64,000 nucleotides of DNA, taken from positions 69,000,659 to 69,064,658 of the forward strand of contig CM049313.1 in NCBI GenBank assembly GCA_026874595.1. Direction: 5' to 3'. A model generated the notes under the pieces. The model saw only the letters and a program-made list of their open reading frames with translations, had not been told where the DNA came from and searched no databases. This stretch comes from Sipunculus nudus (Eukaryota > Annelida > Sipuncula > Golfingiida > Sipunculidae). Shown here piece by piece: positions 39,401 through 44,963 of the stretch; the stretch's first letter is position 1; each line of letters starts with the position of its first letter. Both the position numbers and the translations under genes were made by a program.

Positions 39401-42400
39401 CAAAAAAAAAAAAAATTTTTGAGGAAGCAAAAAAAAAATTTTAGGAAGCAAAAATAAAAATTTTTAGGAAGCAAAAATAAAAATTTTAGGAAGCAAAAAA
39501 AAAATTTTTTAGGAAGCAAAAAAAAATGTTGAGAAACGAAAAAAAAAATTTTAGGAAGCAAAAGAAAAAATTATCTTTCGAGATCTCCAGATAAAATGTC
39601 ACACTTGTACGAACCATTCGAAGCTGAATTGACATAAAAAAGCAACCTTATGGGGACAGTATACGTTAAGAGTGCTTACTATTGCAATTATAAAACAAAG
39701 ACCATGTATACTGTATTTAACTGAACGGTAATACAATATAATTAATTTAAAATCAATCAAGTTTGTATATCCCCTGAGATAAAACGAGTTGAAGAAAAGT
39801 TCAATATAAATTCAATATTTAATTATTCATATCCGTAAGGAAGATGTCAAAGCCTAAAGAATCTGAAACATTCTACCTGAACGGCGGATTCGGAGCCATG
39901 TCGGTTAAATCACTCAAATAGAAATGTTTAGGTCTGCATGCATGCATTGTGGGTACCTTATTATTTTAAGAATACAAACAAATATGAGCTTCTCATAGAA
40001 AAACGCTTTTTGTACAATTTCTTTCAGCTTTTGTTTTTTTTAAATGGTGTGTTGTTTTGTTGAAAATGTATTAGACCATCATAAATTAAAATATGCTAAA
40101 ACTGATTACTGTGTTTTCGGGTAGGTACGTGGGGGGGGGGGGGGGGGGGGGGAGGTCGTGGAGGGGCGTTGCTTCAGCCCCTAAAGCCCAAGTCTTGATC
40201 CACTATAGCTCTTACTATAGCTCAGATTAAATTAATCAACCTATCTTCATACATGTTTTATATTCATAAATAAACGGTTTAAAATTTCGATCATCTCTCA
40301 TCATGATTTTTCTTCAGCAAAATGCTCTGCTTTGGTCTTAAAGTCGCTATTCACCTGCCTTATTTATAGAATCTTTGTAATACAGGCTAACTCTGCATAT
40401 AAAGTGAAAGTAATCATAAACATAATCTAGGTAAACATTATCTATTAACCTTTCATAAAAATGAGCCAATGCCATGGGTAAAGGCGCGTGTCTTTGACTA
40501 TATCCACGTTTTTTTATAACATGGGTCGGAAGGGGGGGGGGGGGGGTGCAAAAATTGACACCGATCCTAATAGAAAGACGTCCGGCAGAAACATCTGGCT
40601 TCAATTCAGAGATTACAGATTTCTGTATATGATAAATACTGCATTGCTTTACATGCTCTAACGAATATCAACTAGTGATCTTTCAATAACTCGGTTACAT
40701 GTTTTTATCTGTATGTTAACACTTGCTCAAGTGCCTTGTATACAAGTAGCCTGTAGATAAAATGTTTATACGTCAAAGTGACGTTATAAGACCCATTCCT
40801 AGCTGGGGTTTCTTCCTATTTTTTTTTTTTTTTTTTGCTCCCTAATTTTTTTTGCTTCCTAAAATTTTTTTTTTTGCTTCCTAAAAATTTTTTTTTCGCT
40901 TCATAAAATTTTATTTTATGCTTCCTAAATTTTTTTTTGCTTCCTTAAATTTTTTTTTTGCTTCCTAAAATTTTTTTTTTTGCGAAATTCTATGTCGAGA
41001 TCTCGAGATGTTATCTCGAGATCACGAGATAAATATTTTTTTTTTCTGTGTCCTAAATCAGCCACCGTAGGATTTAGTGCTGTGTGTCCACTAATTTTTT
41101 TAGAGAAATATATGTCATAAATGCCTCCACACTATAACGATGCCTTGTTTATATTCCATATATATATATATGTTATTCCATATAGTAAACAAGGGCCTAG
41201 AGACACAAATAATCCTACGCTATAAATTTAACCAAGAAAGTGTGGTACAAGTAATTGGAAAGGACGGACGGACGGCCCATTGCACAACGGACGGACGTAG
41301 GACACACGAGGACCATTTTAGTAGTCCGCCCTCCTTTTGGCGGGGGATTAATTAAAACATATCTTATTTGCTTAATAGTCGGAATTTCTTAAAAAGAGAA
41401 TATCCTCAGTAATCCAGTGCTTTTATCAAGAAAGGAAAATGAGTACTTTCATGTAAACTAAAAGTCAGATATTCTGAAGATGTTGCGAAATCAGGGACAG
41501 TTTTGGAGATGATAGTCAATCTAAAATGATGTGGTACAGTTGTATACTAAGCGTTTATAAACATTCGAGGGCCAGCAGGAGGATAAGAGGAACATTCACA
41601 AGAGACAGGATGAGTTTTCTCACTTATCAGAAATATAATGTGATGTATAAATACAGTCTCTTTCTACTTCAGGGAGAGTCCATATGCAATGGCCTGCGCG
41701 GAAGGGATATTGAGGAACTGTGCTGAGTCGAGTTTTCAGAAACAGGGGAAGAGCTACAAGGCTTACCTCAACATCTTATGTGACCAAAGTATGAAGATAA
41801 TTAATTTTATGTTTTGTTTATATGCCACAGTAGATGATGCATAAAGACAGATGTGTTGATATTCACTTTCCTTTAAGATTTATTGTATAATTTATAAAAA
41901 GCTATCAATTAGAAATTGACTGTAAACCAGAACAGCAGAAGCCACCAATCTGCAAGTCCTCGGAAGATATGCCATTTTCCTCTTAAGGGGGTCTATTCCG
42001 ATATCTGACGTATATTAAATAACGATAACCTCTTGAACCTTTTTTTTTTAAATAAGCCAAATGCACCAATCCTATGGAGCACAAGGGGTGTTTTTTTTTT
42101 TTGCCTATATATGGACGTGTTTATAACATGTGGGGGGCCCGTAGAACTGGTCAGCGACCGTTCTTTAAGCACGTCCAACAATGATGTCTAGCTTCAATCA
42201 GAGGAATCAGAGGCTATACACTCACGAGCATCTGCTATAGTGCCCAGCGAACCACCTCTGGTCATTTATTTTTCCGTTTTTAATCATATTCAGATCTACC
42301 TTGTTTACTAATAGTATGTAGAAAATACCAAGCTCATGCATCAAACACGGGGCGATGTAAGAACCTTTTCGTTCCAGGTATTTATTAATATGAACTCACA

Positions 42401-44435
42401 AAAATCTACAGTTAAGGTTGGTGAATAGCTGGCTTTGAATGGGCTACCTGCTGAGAGATATTTGCATTATTATATTTCATGAGTTATCTGTTTTAAAATC
42501 CTTTTCCTCTGCATGTAATGTTGTGTAATAATTGCTAAAATAATTCATCATTCTCTTTCTCAGGTTTCAGGCAAAATCATGATTGTCTGCGTCAAAAAGT
42601 AAATGCTGTGAAACAGTGCCAAAAAGGTTTCCAACACAAGGAAAATACGCAAGACAAATACAATGATGCACTGTGCACGTAAGTCACACAATTTGATTTT
42701 CATACATCCATCTTACTATTATAGACGGGTCGTTCCTCTGTCAGTATGTCCATCCGTTATTAAATTTCGGTATGTACAAGGACTTTGATGGACTTTGATG
42801 AAACCTACTTTGAATGTACCAAATTAAAGTGTCTCGCATAGGTTCCATTTGCATTTAAATTTAAGTGCATACATGCATACAGAATTCAAATAGGACTTAC
42901 GAAGTTCGTATAATGCTCTTATCCGGTGTTATTATAGTCATGTCTGTCTGTCTGTCTGTTTGTCAGTCGATTTTCTCAGACATGCCTGAAAGCAAAGTGT
43001 TCAAACTTGTCAAAGTTTTATGCATGGCCTGAAAAAGAACGCTATTGTGCTACAAATGCGACCATCAGGCAATACTGCTCGAAAAATATGATATACTTTT
43101 TTGTGCAATATCTCAATTACTGTAAACAAAAGCACAACTAATAAGACACTGTTTGAAACAAAGACCCAAATGCTTCCTTTCTGACGACACGCGGGCTCTC
43201 TATGCATTAAACATGATAACCTATTTTGGGTAAAAGTTAATAATACAATATCGAGCCTCATTTTTCTATCTCGGTCACTTTTGATGCTAAATGAGTGAGA
43301 TGTAACAGAAATGCCATAAACTCGTTCAATTTTTTTGCCAGACTGGTCTTGTTTACTGCTCTTTGTAGCATTTAAATAAGCTGTCGGTGACCAGACTACA
43401 GGTCTCGTCATATCTCGCGAGATCGGCAGACAAACGAGAAGAAATAAGATTTCACGAACTTGCTCACAACTGACTGTTTCATGTTTTTTTTTTGGCATAT
43501 TGGTCCATTTTATTAGCTCTACCTAACTTATTCTCGTCAAATCTAAACTGTTTGGCCAGAAATGAGCAAGCTACTGAGTCGTTTACAAATGTATGCTGGA
43601 CAGGGCTGGCGACAATGTTACGATTGCATCTTATTTTAATGTTATTTTAATTAACATTGTTTACACTAACTGTCCTGGCCTTACATGTTTTCTCTCAGGA
43701 CACAGTTTTCTTAGCAGATGGGATAGTGTTTTGTAATGGATATAAATTACAGGGAAAGAATTATACAAAAATAGGAAACACGTTGATCTTGTGGTATATT
43801 AAAAAGACACATGGAAATGAATTTGTATCAAGGGAACAGCCATATATTAAAAAAAAATTAGTAGAGGAACTTTGTTGAGAACCATGTCAGTAATGTCTGT
43901 TTTTCTTTGCGCTGACTTTTCCAGACTGTTTGACTGTACGGCAGCCAGCGTAAATGAGTGTGGCGGACCAGCGACCAGTTGGCTGCTGAAATTAACGGCA
44001 GCAGATCAGGGCATCACGCTGGAAGCACTGCAATGTACGTTATTAACATAATTCTAGTCCTTAATGTAGTCCTCAATATAATACAAACTTTTTTTTTTAT
44101 TTTGCAAGCAAAGATCAATGTCTCTATGTAAACGAACATGTATGTAATTATTTATATAACATTTAAATAGATGAAAAGTTTGAAAACAGCACGAAATTTA
44201 TTAATAGTACTAATATGGTATGAATGATAACTGCAAGATCTATTTTAAAATAACTACTCCAAAAAAGAGGGTATATATCACCAACATTATAGAGATATGT
44301 GACTGCAACAGGCCGTGTCATCTCAATGTTTTTCTTAATATATTTTTTTATTCTTCAGGTTCGGCAATCTCGAATGCGGCCAGCATGCTGACGCTCATAT
44401 TACTGTTCATCGTGTCGAGGATATTGCTACACTAG
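5211..44435 (+). CDS. secreted, GPI-anchored protein with four Cys-rich modules (gene 1)
   Basis: Joining 18 exons (5211-5250, 8325-8466, 27421-27548, 28514-28622, 30539-30660, 32377-32524, 33216-33346, 34178-34286, 35652-35773, 36219-36375, 37473-37600, 37914-38022, 38569-38690, 38788-38917, 41673-41788, 42564-42678, 43925-44034, 44359-44435) gives 2115 nt, an uninterrupted 704-residue frame. Residues 1-17 form a signal peptide (MYRSALLVFALITGLTA). Residues 14-180, 181-350, 351-522 and 523-679 are four modules, each with about 12 Cys in repeated C-x7-C, C-x10-C and M-C patterns. Residues 680-704 are a hydrophobic tail after small residues, typical of GPI attachment. N-glycosylation sequons are N40, N106, N177, N352 and N449. 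All junctions are GT-AG. Spacing resembles the 27 kDa hemolymph glycoprotein (DUF1397) type, which is inference. Function unknown; an extracellular membrane-bound place is likely. A tail-to-tail paralogue lies at 48742-60531. Confidence 0.85.
5251..5587. other. intron 1, first part
   Basis: AT-rich intron sequence after the GTAAAG donor. An imperfect AGTAGTAATTGAGTAG repeat lies near 5520-5555. Nothing else recognised. Confidence 0.5.
5588..5866. repeat. TTCCATCCTGTGGAGTA minisatellite, left part
   Basis: Degenerate 30-40-bp repeats built on a core like TTCCATCCTGTGGAGTACTG. The array resumes at 7190, so it was split by the inverted-repeat element at 5867-7186. Confidence 0.7.
5867..7186. 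mobile_element. long inverted-repeat element splitting a minisatellite
   Basis: The left arm (5867-6070) and right arm (about 6975-7186) are imperfect inverted copies of each other. Matching landmarks are GGTTTCTCACCTGAAATG, CCGATTCCACCCATGGCAAA, CCAAGATGGCCGCC and ATTTAAATGGCGATAA, in mirror order. The ends pair as CAGTCAACGAA and TAGTCAATGAA. The middle (6071-6975) holds no transposase. The element lies inside a minisatellite, which dates its insertion after that array. No clear target duplication was found. Confidence 0.7.
7190..7980. repeat. TTCCATCCTGTGGAGTA minisatellite, right part
   Basis: Continuation of the array at 5588-5866: degenerate units at about 7190-7370 and 7625-7975, separated by about 250 bp of plain sequence with a hairpin at 7563-7594. 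Open frames here are repeat by-products. Confidence 0.65.
7563..7594. repeat. perfect 12-bp hairpin
   Basis: CATTGAGGGAAT and its exact reverse complement ATTCCCTCAATG flank an 8-nt TCCCGGGG loop. Intronic; role unknown. Confidence 0.8.
7981..8324. other. intron 1, last part
   Basis: No repeat or gene recognised. Ends with the acceptor TTTGTATTCTGCAG before exon 2. Confidence 0.5.
8325..8466 (+). CDS. gene 1 exon 2: module 1, part A
   Basis: 142 nt, phase 1 to 2, residues 14-60. It carries C21-x7-C29, then a likely helix with the sequon N40-I-T, and C59. It matches the 142-bp A exon of the last module in the paralogue. Donor TCGTAAGT. Confidence 0.85.
8467..8778. other. intron 2, first part
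   Basis: Unremarkable intron sequence; nothing recognised. Confidence 0.5.
8779..10720. repeat. tandem array of a ~338-bp repeat
   Basis: Six copies can be aligned on the landmark GGCACAAATCGTAAC, at about 8887, 9225, 9562, 9931, 10271 and 10435. Spacing is about 337-340 bp, with one 369-bp unit and one truncated 164-bp unit. Units share GAGCTATGGGGCTCCGAA, CACCATGATTCTTTGCATGG and the palindrome GGTGGCGCCACC. Two units (8779 and 9841) begin with AGCTCAGCTGACTG...TCATCTGAGCTATAG followed by GTCCGTC runs, a repeat head common in bivalve genomes. Minus-strand open frames here are not genes. Confidence 0.85.
10721..11309. other. intron 2 spacer
   Basis: AT-rich, with a TTTA/ATTTT simple repeat at about 10833-10870. 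No gene seen. Confidence 0.5.
11310..13935. repeat. 2.63-kb tandem duplication, copy 1
   Basis: The unit begins at GTAGGCTGGACGTGTGTCTC and repeats head to tail at 13936. By eye the copies differ by one base (AATAAAAG against AATAATAG) and two bases in a TA run. The first 200 bp are GC-richer and hold an inverted pair of ETS-like sites (11362-11368, 11378-11384). The rest contains two diverged GTCTGTCCGTC-type repeats (near 12135 and 13065) and no convincing gene. Confidence 0.9.
13936..16563. repeat. 2.63-kb tandem duplication, copy 2
   Basis: Near-identical second copy of 11310-13935, offset 2626-2628 bp, with GT microhomology at the junction. An open frame at 13861-14115 crosses the junction and has no recognisable domain. 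Confidence 0.9.
16690..17990 (+). repeat. bivalve-type repeat with ~275-bp tandem units
   Basis: Starts with AGCTCACCTGATTAAG and a CCGCCGCCGCATTCGTC segment, then four units marked by CATGATCATAGATCTT (near 17036, 17313, 17592, 17865). Each unit has two related halves with CCTGAAATTTGGCATG landmarks and GGTGGCGCCACC palindromes. The same head (CGCCGCCGCATTCGTC) recurs at 51549, so this is a dispersed family. The Helentron follows immediately. Confidence 0.8.
18090..19266 (+). pseudogene. Helentron N-terminal region with 63-bp minisatellite
   Basis: About 17 copies of a 63-bp (21-codon) unit. In the natural Helitron frame it reads like NETYRQKERTADKQQRQTAR, the basic repeat type seen at Helitron N-termini. 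A second plus frame reads MKLTDKKKEQLTNNRGKLPD, and a minus frame is open as hydrophobic, so three frames stay open across much of the array. The Helitron frame is lost near 18971. Confidence 0.8.
19501..20253 (+). pseudogene. Helitron Cys-rich N-terminal domain
   Basis: Contains CCCC-x-Q-TW near its start, then WLCTTCLDALK, FPDKPPQLNLYPLEERLIAL, MQIRQLPRGSQLSLKG and VNVPTQI. These landmarks are typical of the region before Helitron_like_N. The frame shifts near 20245; in the next frame SVAPGEGQKPLSLFQDKDSE and MSFPTIFCGQ continue the same protein. Confidence 0.85.
20254..20950 (+). pseudogene. Helitron Rep remnant with internal deletion
   Basis: To about 20500 it reads as the start of the Rep domain (KWELR, LFYKMKK). 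At about 20505 it jumps to SAQEAAYLVLQLPMTRATRD, which in intact Helitrons lies far downstream of the HUH motif. The HUH and Tyr catalytic segments are therefore gone. The frame then runs through RYSKRPRAFENWCLADFAS to 20950. Confidence 0.8.
21180..22872 (+). pseudogene. Helitron Pif1-like helicase, broken
   Basis: Walker A GGAGVGKS is at 21462-21485, TAPTGKAAYNVRGSTLHNAF follows, Walker B-like LMIDEISM is at 21723-21746, then FGGIHVIVIGDLFQLQPV. The C-terminal motifs WKAQGSSLDQVVVD and NYVALSRVRN lie near 22610-22710. An in-frame TAA at 21786, a stop near 22152 and a frameshift near 22490 break the frame. Confidence 0.85.
22869..23243 (+). pseudogene. Helentron endonuclease (EEP) C-terminal half
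   Basis: Encodes VYRSPQSKLSDFFSKL, LLIIGDFNID and MWSDHKALF, that is the GDFN and SDH motifs of endonuclease/exonuclease/phosphatase domains. The N-terminal half is absent. A domain of this kind after the helicase is the mark of Helentrons. Confidence 0.8.
23244..24720 (+). repeat. flanking dispersed repeats
   Basis: Includes a segment similar to the 275-bp family (about 24335-24525, with GCTGCAGACATCCATGCTAA). Two copies of a likely repeat end follow the pattern GTCAGCTGA...CATGACC...GGTCACTTGT (near 24257 and 24677). The Helentron probably inserted in, or next to, such a repeat. Confidence 0.55.
24721..26044. other. intron 2 spacer
   Basis: AT-rich, with TA microsatellites at about 25568-25590 and 26007-26035. 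No gene or transposase recognised. Confidence 0.5.
26045..26824. repeat. two diverged tandem copies, ~350 and ~430 bp
   Basis: Copy 1 (26045-26396) and copy 2 (26397-26824) both begin TAATACTTAT-A-AAAGGAATTCG followed by CCACCTTTGTTCGCAAT, and both end in GTGACTCTCGATC-CTTGG. The middles are diverged. Confidence 0.75.
26825..27420. other. intron 2, last part
   Basis: Contains the perfect palindrome CCCGTTATAACGGG at 27296-27309. Ends with the acceptor CTATTTGCTATAG before exon 3. No gene seen. Confidence 0.5.
27421..27548 (+). CDS. gene 1 exon 3: module 1, part B
   Basis: 128 nt, phase 2 to 1, residues 61-103. Pattern C70-x7-C78, then FMC98G. Same length as B of module 3 and of the second-to-last module in the paralogue. 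Donor AGGTAAAT. Confidence 0.85.
27549..28513. other. intron 3
   Basis: Contains a (TA)n microsatellite of about 62 bp at 28379-28441. Nothing else recognised. Confidence 0.6.
28514..28622 (+). CDS. gene 1 exon 4: module 1, part C
   Basis: 109 nt, phase 1 to 2, residues 104-139. C111-x10-C122 and MC139, with sequon N106-K-S. Other C exons in modules 2 and 3 are also exactly 109 nt. Donor AAGTACGT. Confidence 0.85.
28623..29138. other. intron 4, first part
   Basis: AT-rich intron sequence; nothing recognised before the LTR-like unit. Confidence 0.5.
29139..29858 (+). mobile_element. solo-LTR-like unit
   Basis: About 720 bp bounded by TGTGACAC and GTGTTACA, a 7/8 inverted terminal match of TG...CA type. 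It is GC-richer at its 5' end. A TATA-like ATATAAAG lies at 29401-29408 and AATAAA at 29792-29797, in the order expected of an LTR. No internal retroelement gene or second LTR is seen, and flanking target duplication is not clear. Confidence 0.55.
29902..30077. mobile_element. 176-bp MITE, Tc1/mariner-Tigger type
   Basis: Terminal inverted repeats CAATAAAACCTCGATGTGTC and CAGTGAAAACTCGTTGTGTC (right end reverse-complemented) flanked by TA on both sides. Internal TCGAA motifs repeat. No coding capacity. Confidence 0.75.
30078..30538. other. intron 4, last part
   Basis: Contains a TA run at about 30128-30144. Ends with the acceptor CTTTGTGTTCAG. No gene seen. Confidence 0.5.
30539..30660 (+). 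CDS. gene 1 exon 5: module 1, part D
   Basis: 122 nt, phase 2 to 1, residues 140-180. C148-x7-C156-G then a helix ending YMYNMSR, with sequon N177. The D exons of modules 2 and 3 and of the paralogue are also 122 nt, which supports the donor at 30661 (GTAAGTATC). The last 20 or so bases plus this donor form the first unit of the following minisatellite. Confidence 0.85.
30638..31870 (+). repeat. 45-bp minisatellite derived from exon end and splice donor
   Basis: About 27 units of roughly 45 bp. Each unit has an exon-like half (ATGTATAACATGTCAAGAT) and an intron-like half (GTAAGTATCAGGTCCTGACG). The first unit is the real end of exon 5. At least eleven later or first units keep an exact GTAAGT, for example at 30661, 30979, 31250, 31566 and 31831. 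Because 45 is a multiple of three, some stretches stay open in frame. Confidence 0.9.
31871..32073. other. intron 5 spacer
   Basis: Degraded copies of the 45-bp repeat fade out by about 31965; the rest is unremarkable. Confidence 0.5.
32074..32376. repeat. ATT trinucleotide array abutting a splice acceptor
   Basis: About 300 bp of imperfect ATT/TTA repeats that run straight into the acceptor TTATTATTAG of exon 6. Long open frames of Ile or Asn here are artefacts. Confidence 0.9.
32377..32524 (+). CDS. gene 1 exon 6: module 2, part A
   Basis: 148 nt, phase 1 to 2, residues 181-229. The split codon makes Cys181. Then SSC-x7-C and EEMC, the same pattern as the other A exons. Donor TCGTAAGT. 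Confidence 0.85.
32525..33215. other. intron 6
   Basis: Contains a G-run of about 18 at 32642-32659 and a SINE-like segment (see 32815-32960). Ends in TTGTATTGTATAG. Confidence 0.5.
32815..32960 (-). repeat. tRNA-derived SINE-like segment
   Basis: On the minus strand GCCCAGTGGTTATAGGGTGT and GGACTTGTGACCGCAAGGTT resemble the A-box half and anticodon arm of a tRNA-derived SINE. The B box is decayed. Intronic. Confidence 0.45.
33216..33346 (+). CDS. gene 1 exon 7: module 2, part B
   Basis: 131 nt, phase 2 to 1, residues 230-273. KCWDD-x3-SC, an acidic run (DFEEEVKFEADG), then YICGKG. One codon longer than B of modules 1 and 3. Donor GGTAAATA. Confidence 0.85.
33347..34177. other. intron 7 with a MITE-like segment
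   Basis: At 33662-33742 TAGTGGAATCTCGCTAATAC and TAAAATCTCCCGCTAACACG (reverse-complemented) form inverted ends of an 80-bp MITE related to those at 29902, 44473 and 54556. Nothing else recognised. Confidence 0.55.
34178..34286 (+). CDS. gene 1 exon 8: module 2, part C
   Basis: 109 nt, phase 1 to 2, residues 274-309. HQAC-x10-C and PMC with basic residues between (KSKDRFKRCYDRFLR). Donor AGGTAGGT. Confidence 0.85.
34287..35651. other. intron 8
   Basis: C-run at 34654-34672. A degenerate tandem repeat of a TTTTAGATTACCCCCTG-like unit lies at about 35048-35165. Ends with a weak acceptor CCTTACTTTTATGTTAAG, inferred from homology of the exon start. No gene seen. Confidence 0.5.
35652..35773 (+). 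CDS. gene 1 exon 9: module 2, part D
   Basis: 122 nt, phase 2 to 1, residues 310-350. ESC-x7-C-G, SWTRGF, ending RGHM with Cys351 split over the junction. Very close to D of module 1. Donor GTGTGAGT. Confidence 0.85.
35774..36218. other. intron 9
   Basis: (TA)n microsatellite at 35829-35875; otherwise plain. Ends in TTCACCTCTGTAG. Confidence 0.6.
36219..36375 (+). CDS. gene 1 exon 10: module 3, part A
   Basis: 157 nt, phase 1 to 2, residues 351-402; the longest A exon. Sequon N352-K-S, KC-x7-C, LDLVAASPAKIKDMC, which recalls LELVQASP of module 1. Donor TCGTAAGT. Confidence 0.85.
36376..37472. other. intron 10
   Basis: (AAT)n array at about 36402-36449. A palindromic GCGCATGCGC (NRF1-like core) lies at 36987-36996. 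No gene seen. Confidence 0.55.
37473..37600 (+). CDS. gene 1 exon 11: module 3, part B
   Basis: 128 nt, phase 2 to 1, residues 403-445. TC-x7-C, then VDNTITAHGMAYIGTVHHIC. The NTI-AHG-AYIG core is also in the paralogue's second-to-last module. Donor AGGTATGC. Confidence 0.9.
37601..37913. other. intron 11
   Basis: 313 bp, AT-rich; nothing recognised. Confidence 0.5.
37914..38022 (+). CDS. gene 1 exon 12: module 3, part C
   Basis: 109 nt, phase 1 to 2, residues 446-481. Sequon N449-T-S, SSC-x10-C, DTSDRDVMC. The paralogue has DITDRDAMC at the same place. Donor GAGTAAGT. Confidence 0.9.
38023..38568. other. intron 12
   Basis: No repeat or gene recognised. Confidence 0.5.
38569..38690 (+). 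CDS. gene 1 exon 13: module 3, part D
   Basis: 122 nt, phase 2 to 1, residues 482-522. RTC-x7-C-G, SWTGGF, FISNLFM followed by split Cys523. Donor GTGTAAGT. Followed by a short 97-bp intron. Confidence 0.9.
38788..38917 (+). CDS. gene 1 exon 14: module 4, part A
   Basis: 130 nt, phase 1 to 2, residues 523-565. VC-x7-C, LYAKTGLND, GVLGLKPAEKEAVC. The paralogue's last A exon shares LY-KAGLN and AVLGL. Donor AGGTGAGG. Confidence 0.9.
38918..39315. other. intron 14, first part
   Basis: Palindrome GCGCATGCGC at 39104-39113; otherwise plain. The target sequence GGATTT of the following element is at 39310-39315. Confidence 0.5.
39316..41069. mobile_element. foldback element with GGATTT target duplication
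   Basis: A 1754-bp element with long inverted ends. Both ends begin TACGGTGGCTGATTTAGGAC (right end reverse-complemented), then a TCTCGAGATCTCGAGAT-type palindrome block, TAGAATTTCGC, and tandem A-rich units containing AGGAAGCAAAAAAAAA. The left arm is about 39316-39565 and the right about 40830-41069. GGATTT occurs at 39310-39315 and 41070-41075 as a target duplication. The interior has two long G-runs (40130-40152, 40530-40546 region) and no transposase gene. Confidence 0.9.
41070..41672. other. intron 14, last part
   Basis: Short TA run at 41159-41171. GGACGGACGG motifs at about 41262-41300 belong to a dispersed GTCCGTC-type repeat. Ends in TCTTTCTACTTCAG. Confidence 0.5.
41673..41788 (+). 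CDS. gene 1 exon 15: module 4, part B
   Basis: 116 nt, phase 2 to 1, residues 566-604. MACAEGILRNCAE then KAYLNILCD. The paralogue's last B exon has MSCAEGIRRNCKD and KAYVSMLCD. Donor AAGTATGA. Confidence 0.9.
41789..42563. other. intron 15
   Basis: Short T-runs (42041-42050, 42091-42101). No gene seen. Confidence 0.5.
42564..42678 (+). CDS. gene 1 exon 16: module 4, part C
   Basis: 115 nt, phase 1 to 2, residues 605-642. DC-x10-C and ALC. Two codons longer than earlier C exons, as in the paralogue's last C exon (also 115). Donor ACGTAAGT. Confidence 0.9.
42679..43924. other. intron 16
   Basis: Holds a GTCTGTCTGT run near 42942-42960, a minus-strand 162-codon open frame (43010-43498) with no recognised domain, and a palindrome ATCTCGCGAGAT at 43412-43423. 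Probably a dispersed repeat. Ends in TGACTTTTCCAG. Confidence 0.45.
43925..44034 (+). CDS. gene 1 exon 17: module 4, part D
   Basis: 110 nt, phase 2 to 1, residues 643-679. DC-x7-C-G-GPATSWLLKL-TAADQGI. The paralogue has ECGTPATSW and TAAGYGI. Donor ATGTACGT. Confidence 0.9.
44035..44358. other. intron 17
   Basis: 324 bp with T-run; ends in ATTCTTCAG. Nothing else. Confidence 0.5.
44359..44435 (+). CDS. gene 1 exon 18: GPI-anchor signal and stop
   Basis: 77 nt: completes Cys680, then SAISNAAS (small residues, likely attachment region), a hydrophobic stretch MLTLILLFIVS, RILLH and TAG. This is the standard layout of a GPI signal with a hydrophobic C-terminus. The paralogue's last exon is also 77 nt and starts SAISNLAS. 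Confidence 0.9.
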
Positions 44436-44963
44436 TGTCGACAATGTGGACTTAATTGACTATTGCAATGTACAGTGAAACCTCATTATTACCAACGGAA
44501 CCTCGATAAAGGCGTCGTTATTTTGAGGTGGTCGTTAAGTGAGGTTTTACTGTATATAGAACATCGGATGGAAATATAACTGACCAGTCTAAAAATACAT
44601 AAAATGTAGCATAACTGAGGTTTTGCGCTTAGCGGCAGCAGGGACAAAACTGAAATCTATTACAATATGCGATATGCGTCTAAATTCTATTTTCAGCTGT
44701 TTTATATACTATATGAAGTATACATATTTAGAATATTGATGGTATTAATATTATATTTGCTCTGTTATTGTTTTTTACTTTTGTCAACAAACTGACATAA
44801 ATACAATATTTCCAGTTTGGGAATATAACACGATTATAGCTGAATAAAGTTCGTTTTATAAAATTGTGTAAATATGATAAATTGATATAGTATATATAAA
44901 TGTAATAAACTGTGTTAGTATATATCAATATGTGTTCCAGCTGAATATTTTTGTTACAATAAA
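44436..44963 (+). other. gene 1 3' UTR
   Basis: Candidate poly(A) signals AATAAA at 44843-44848, 44904-44909 and 44958-44963. An 80-bp MITE sits only 37 bp after the stop codon. Confidence 0.55.
44473..44552. mobile_element. 80-bp MITE in gene 1 3' UTR
   Basis: Inverted ends CAGTGAAACCTCATTATTAC and CAGTAAAACCTCACTTAACG (reverse-complemented), flanked by TA on both sides. Same TIR type as 29902-30077 and 54556-54993. Confidence 0.8.

Noticed and set aside
39341-39560. 86-codon Phe-rich minus frame
   Set aside because: Translation of the A-rich tandem units in the foldback element arm.
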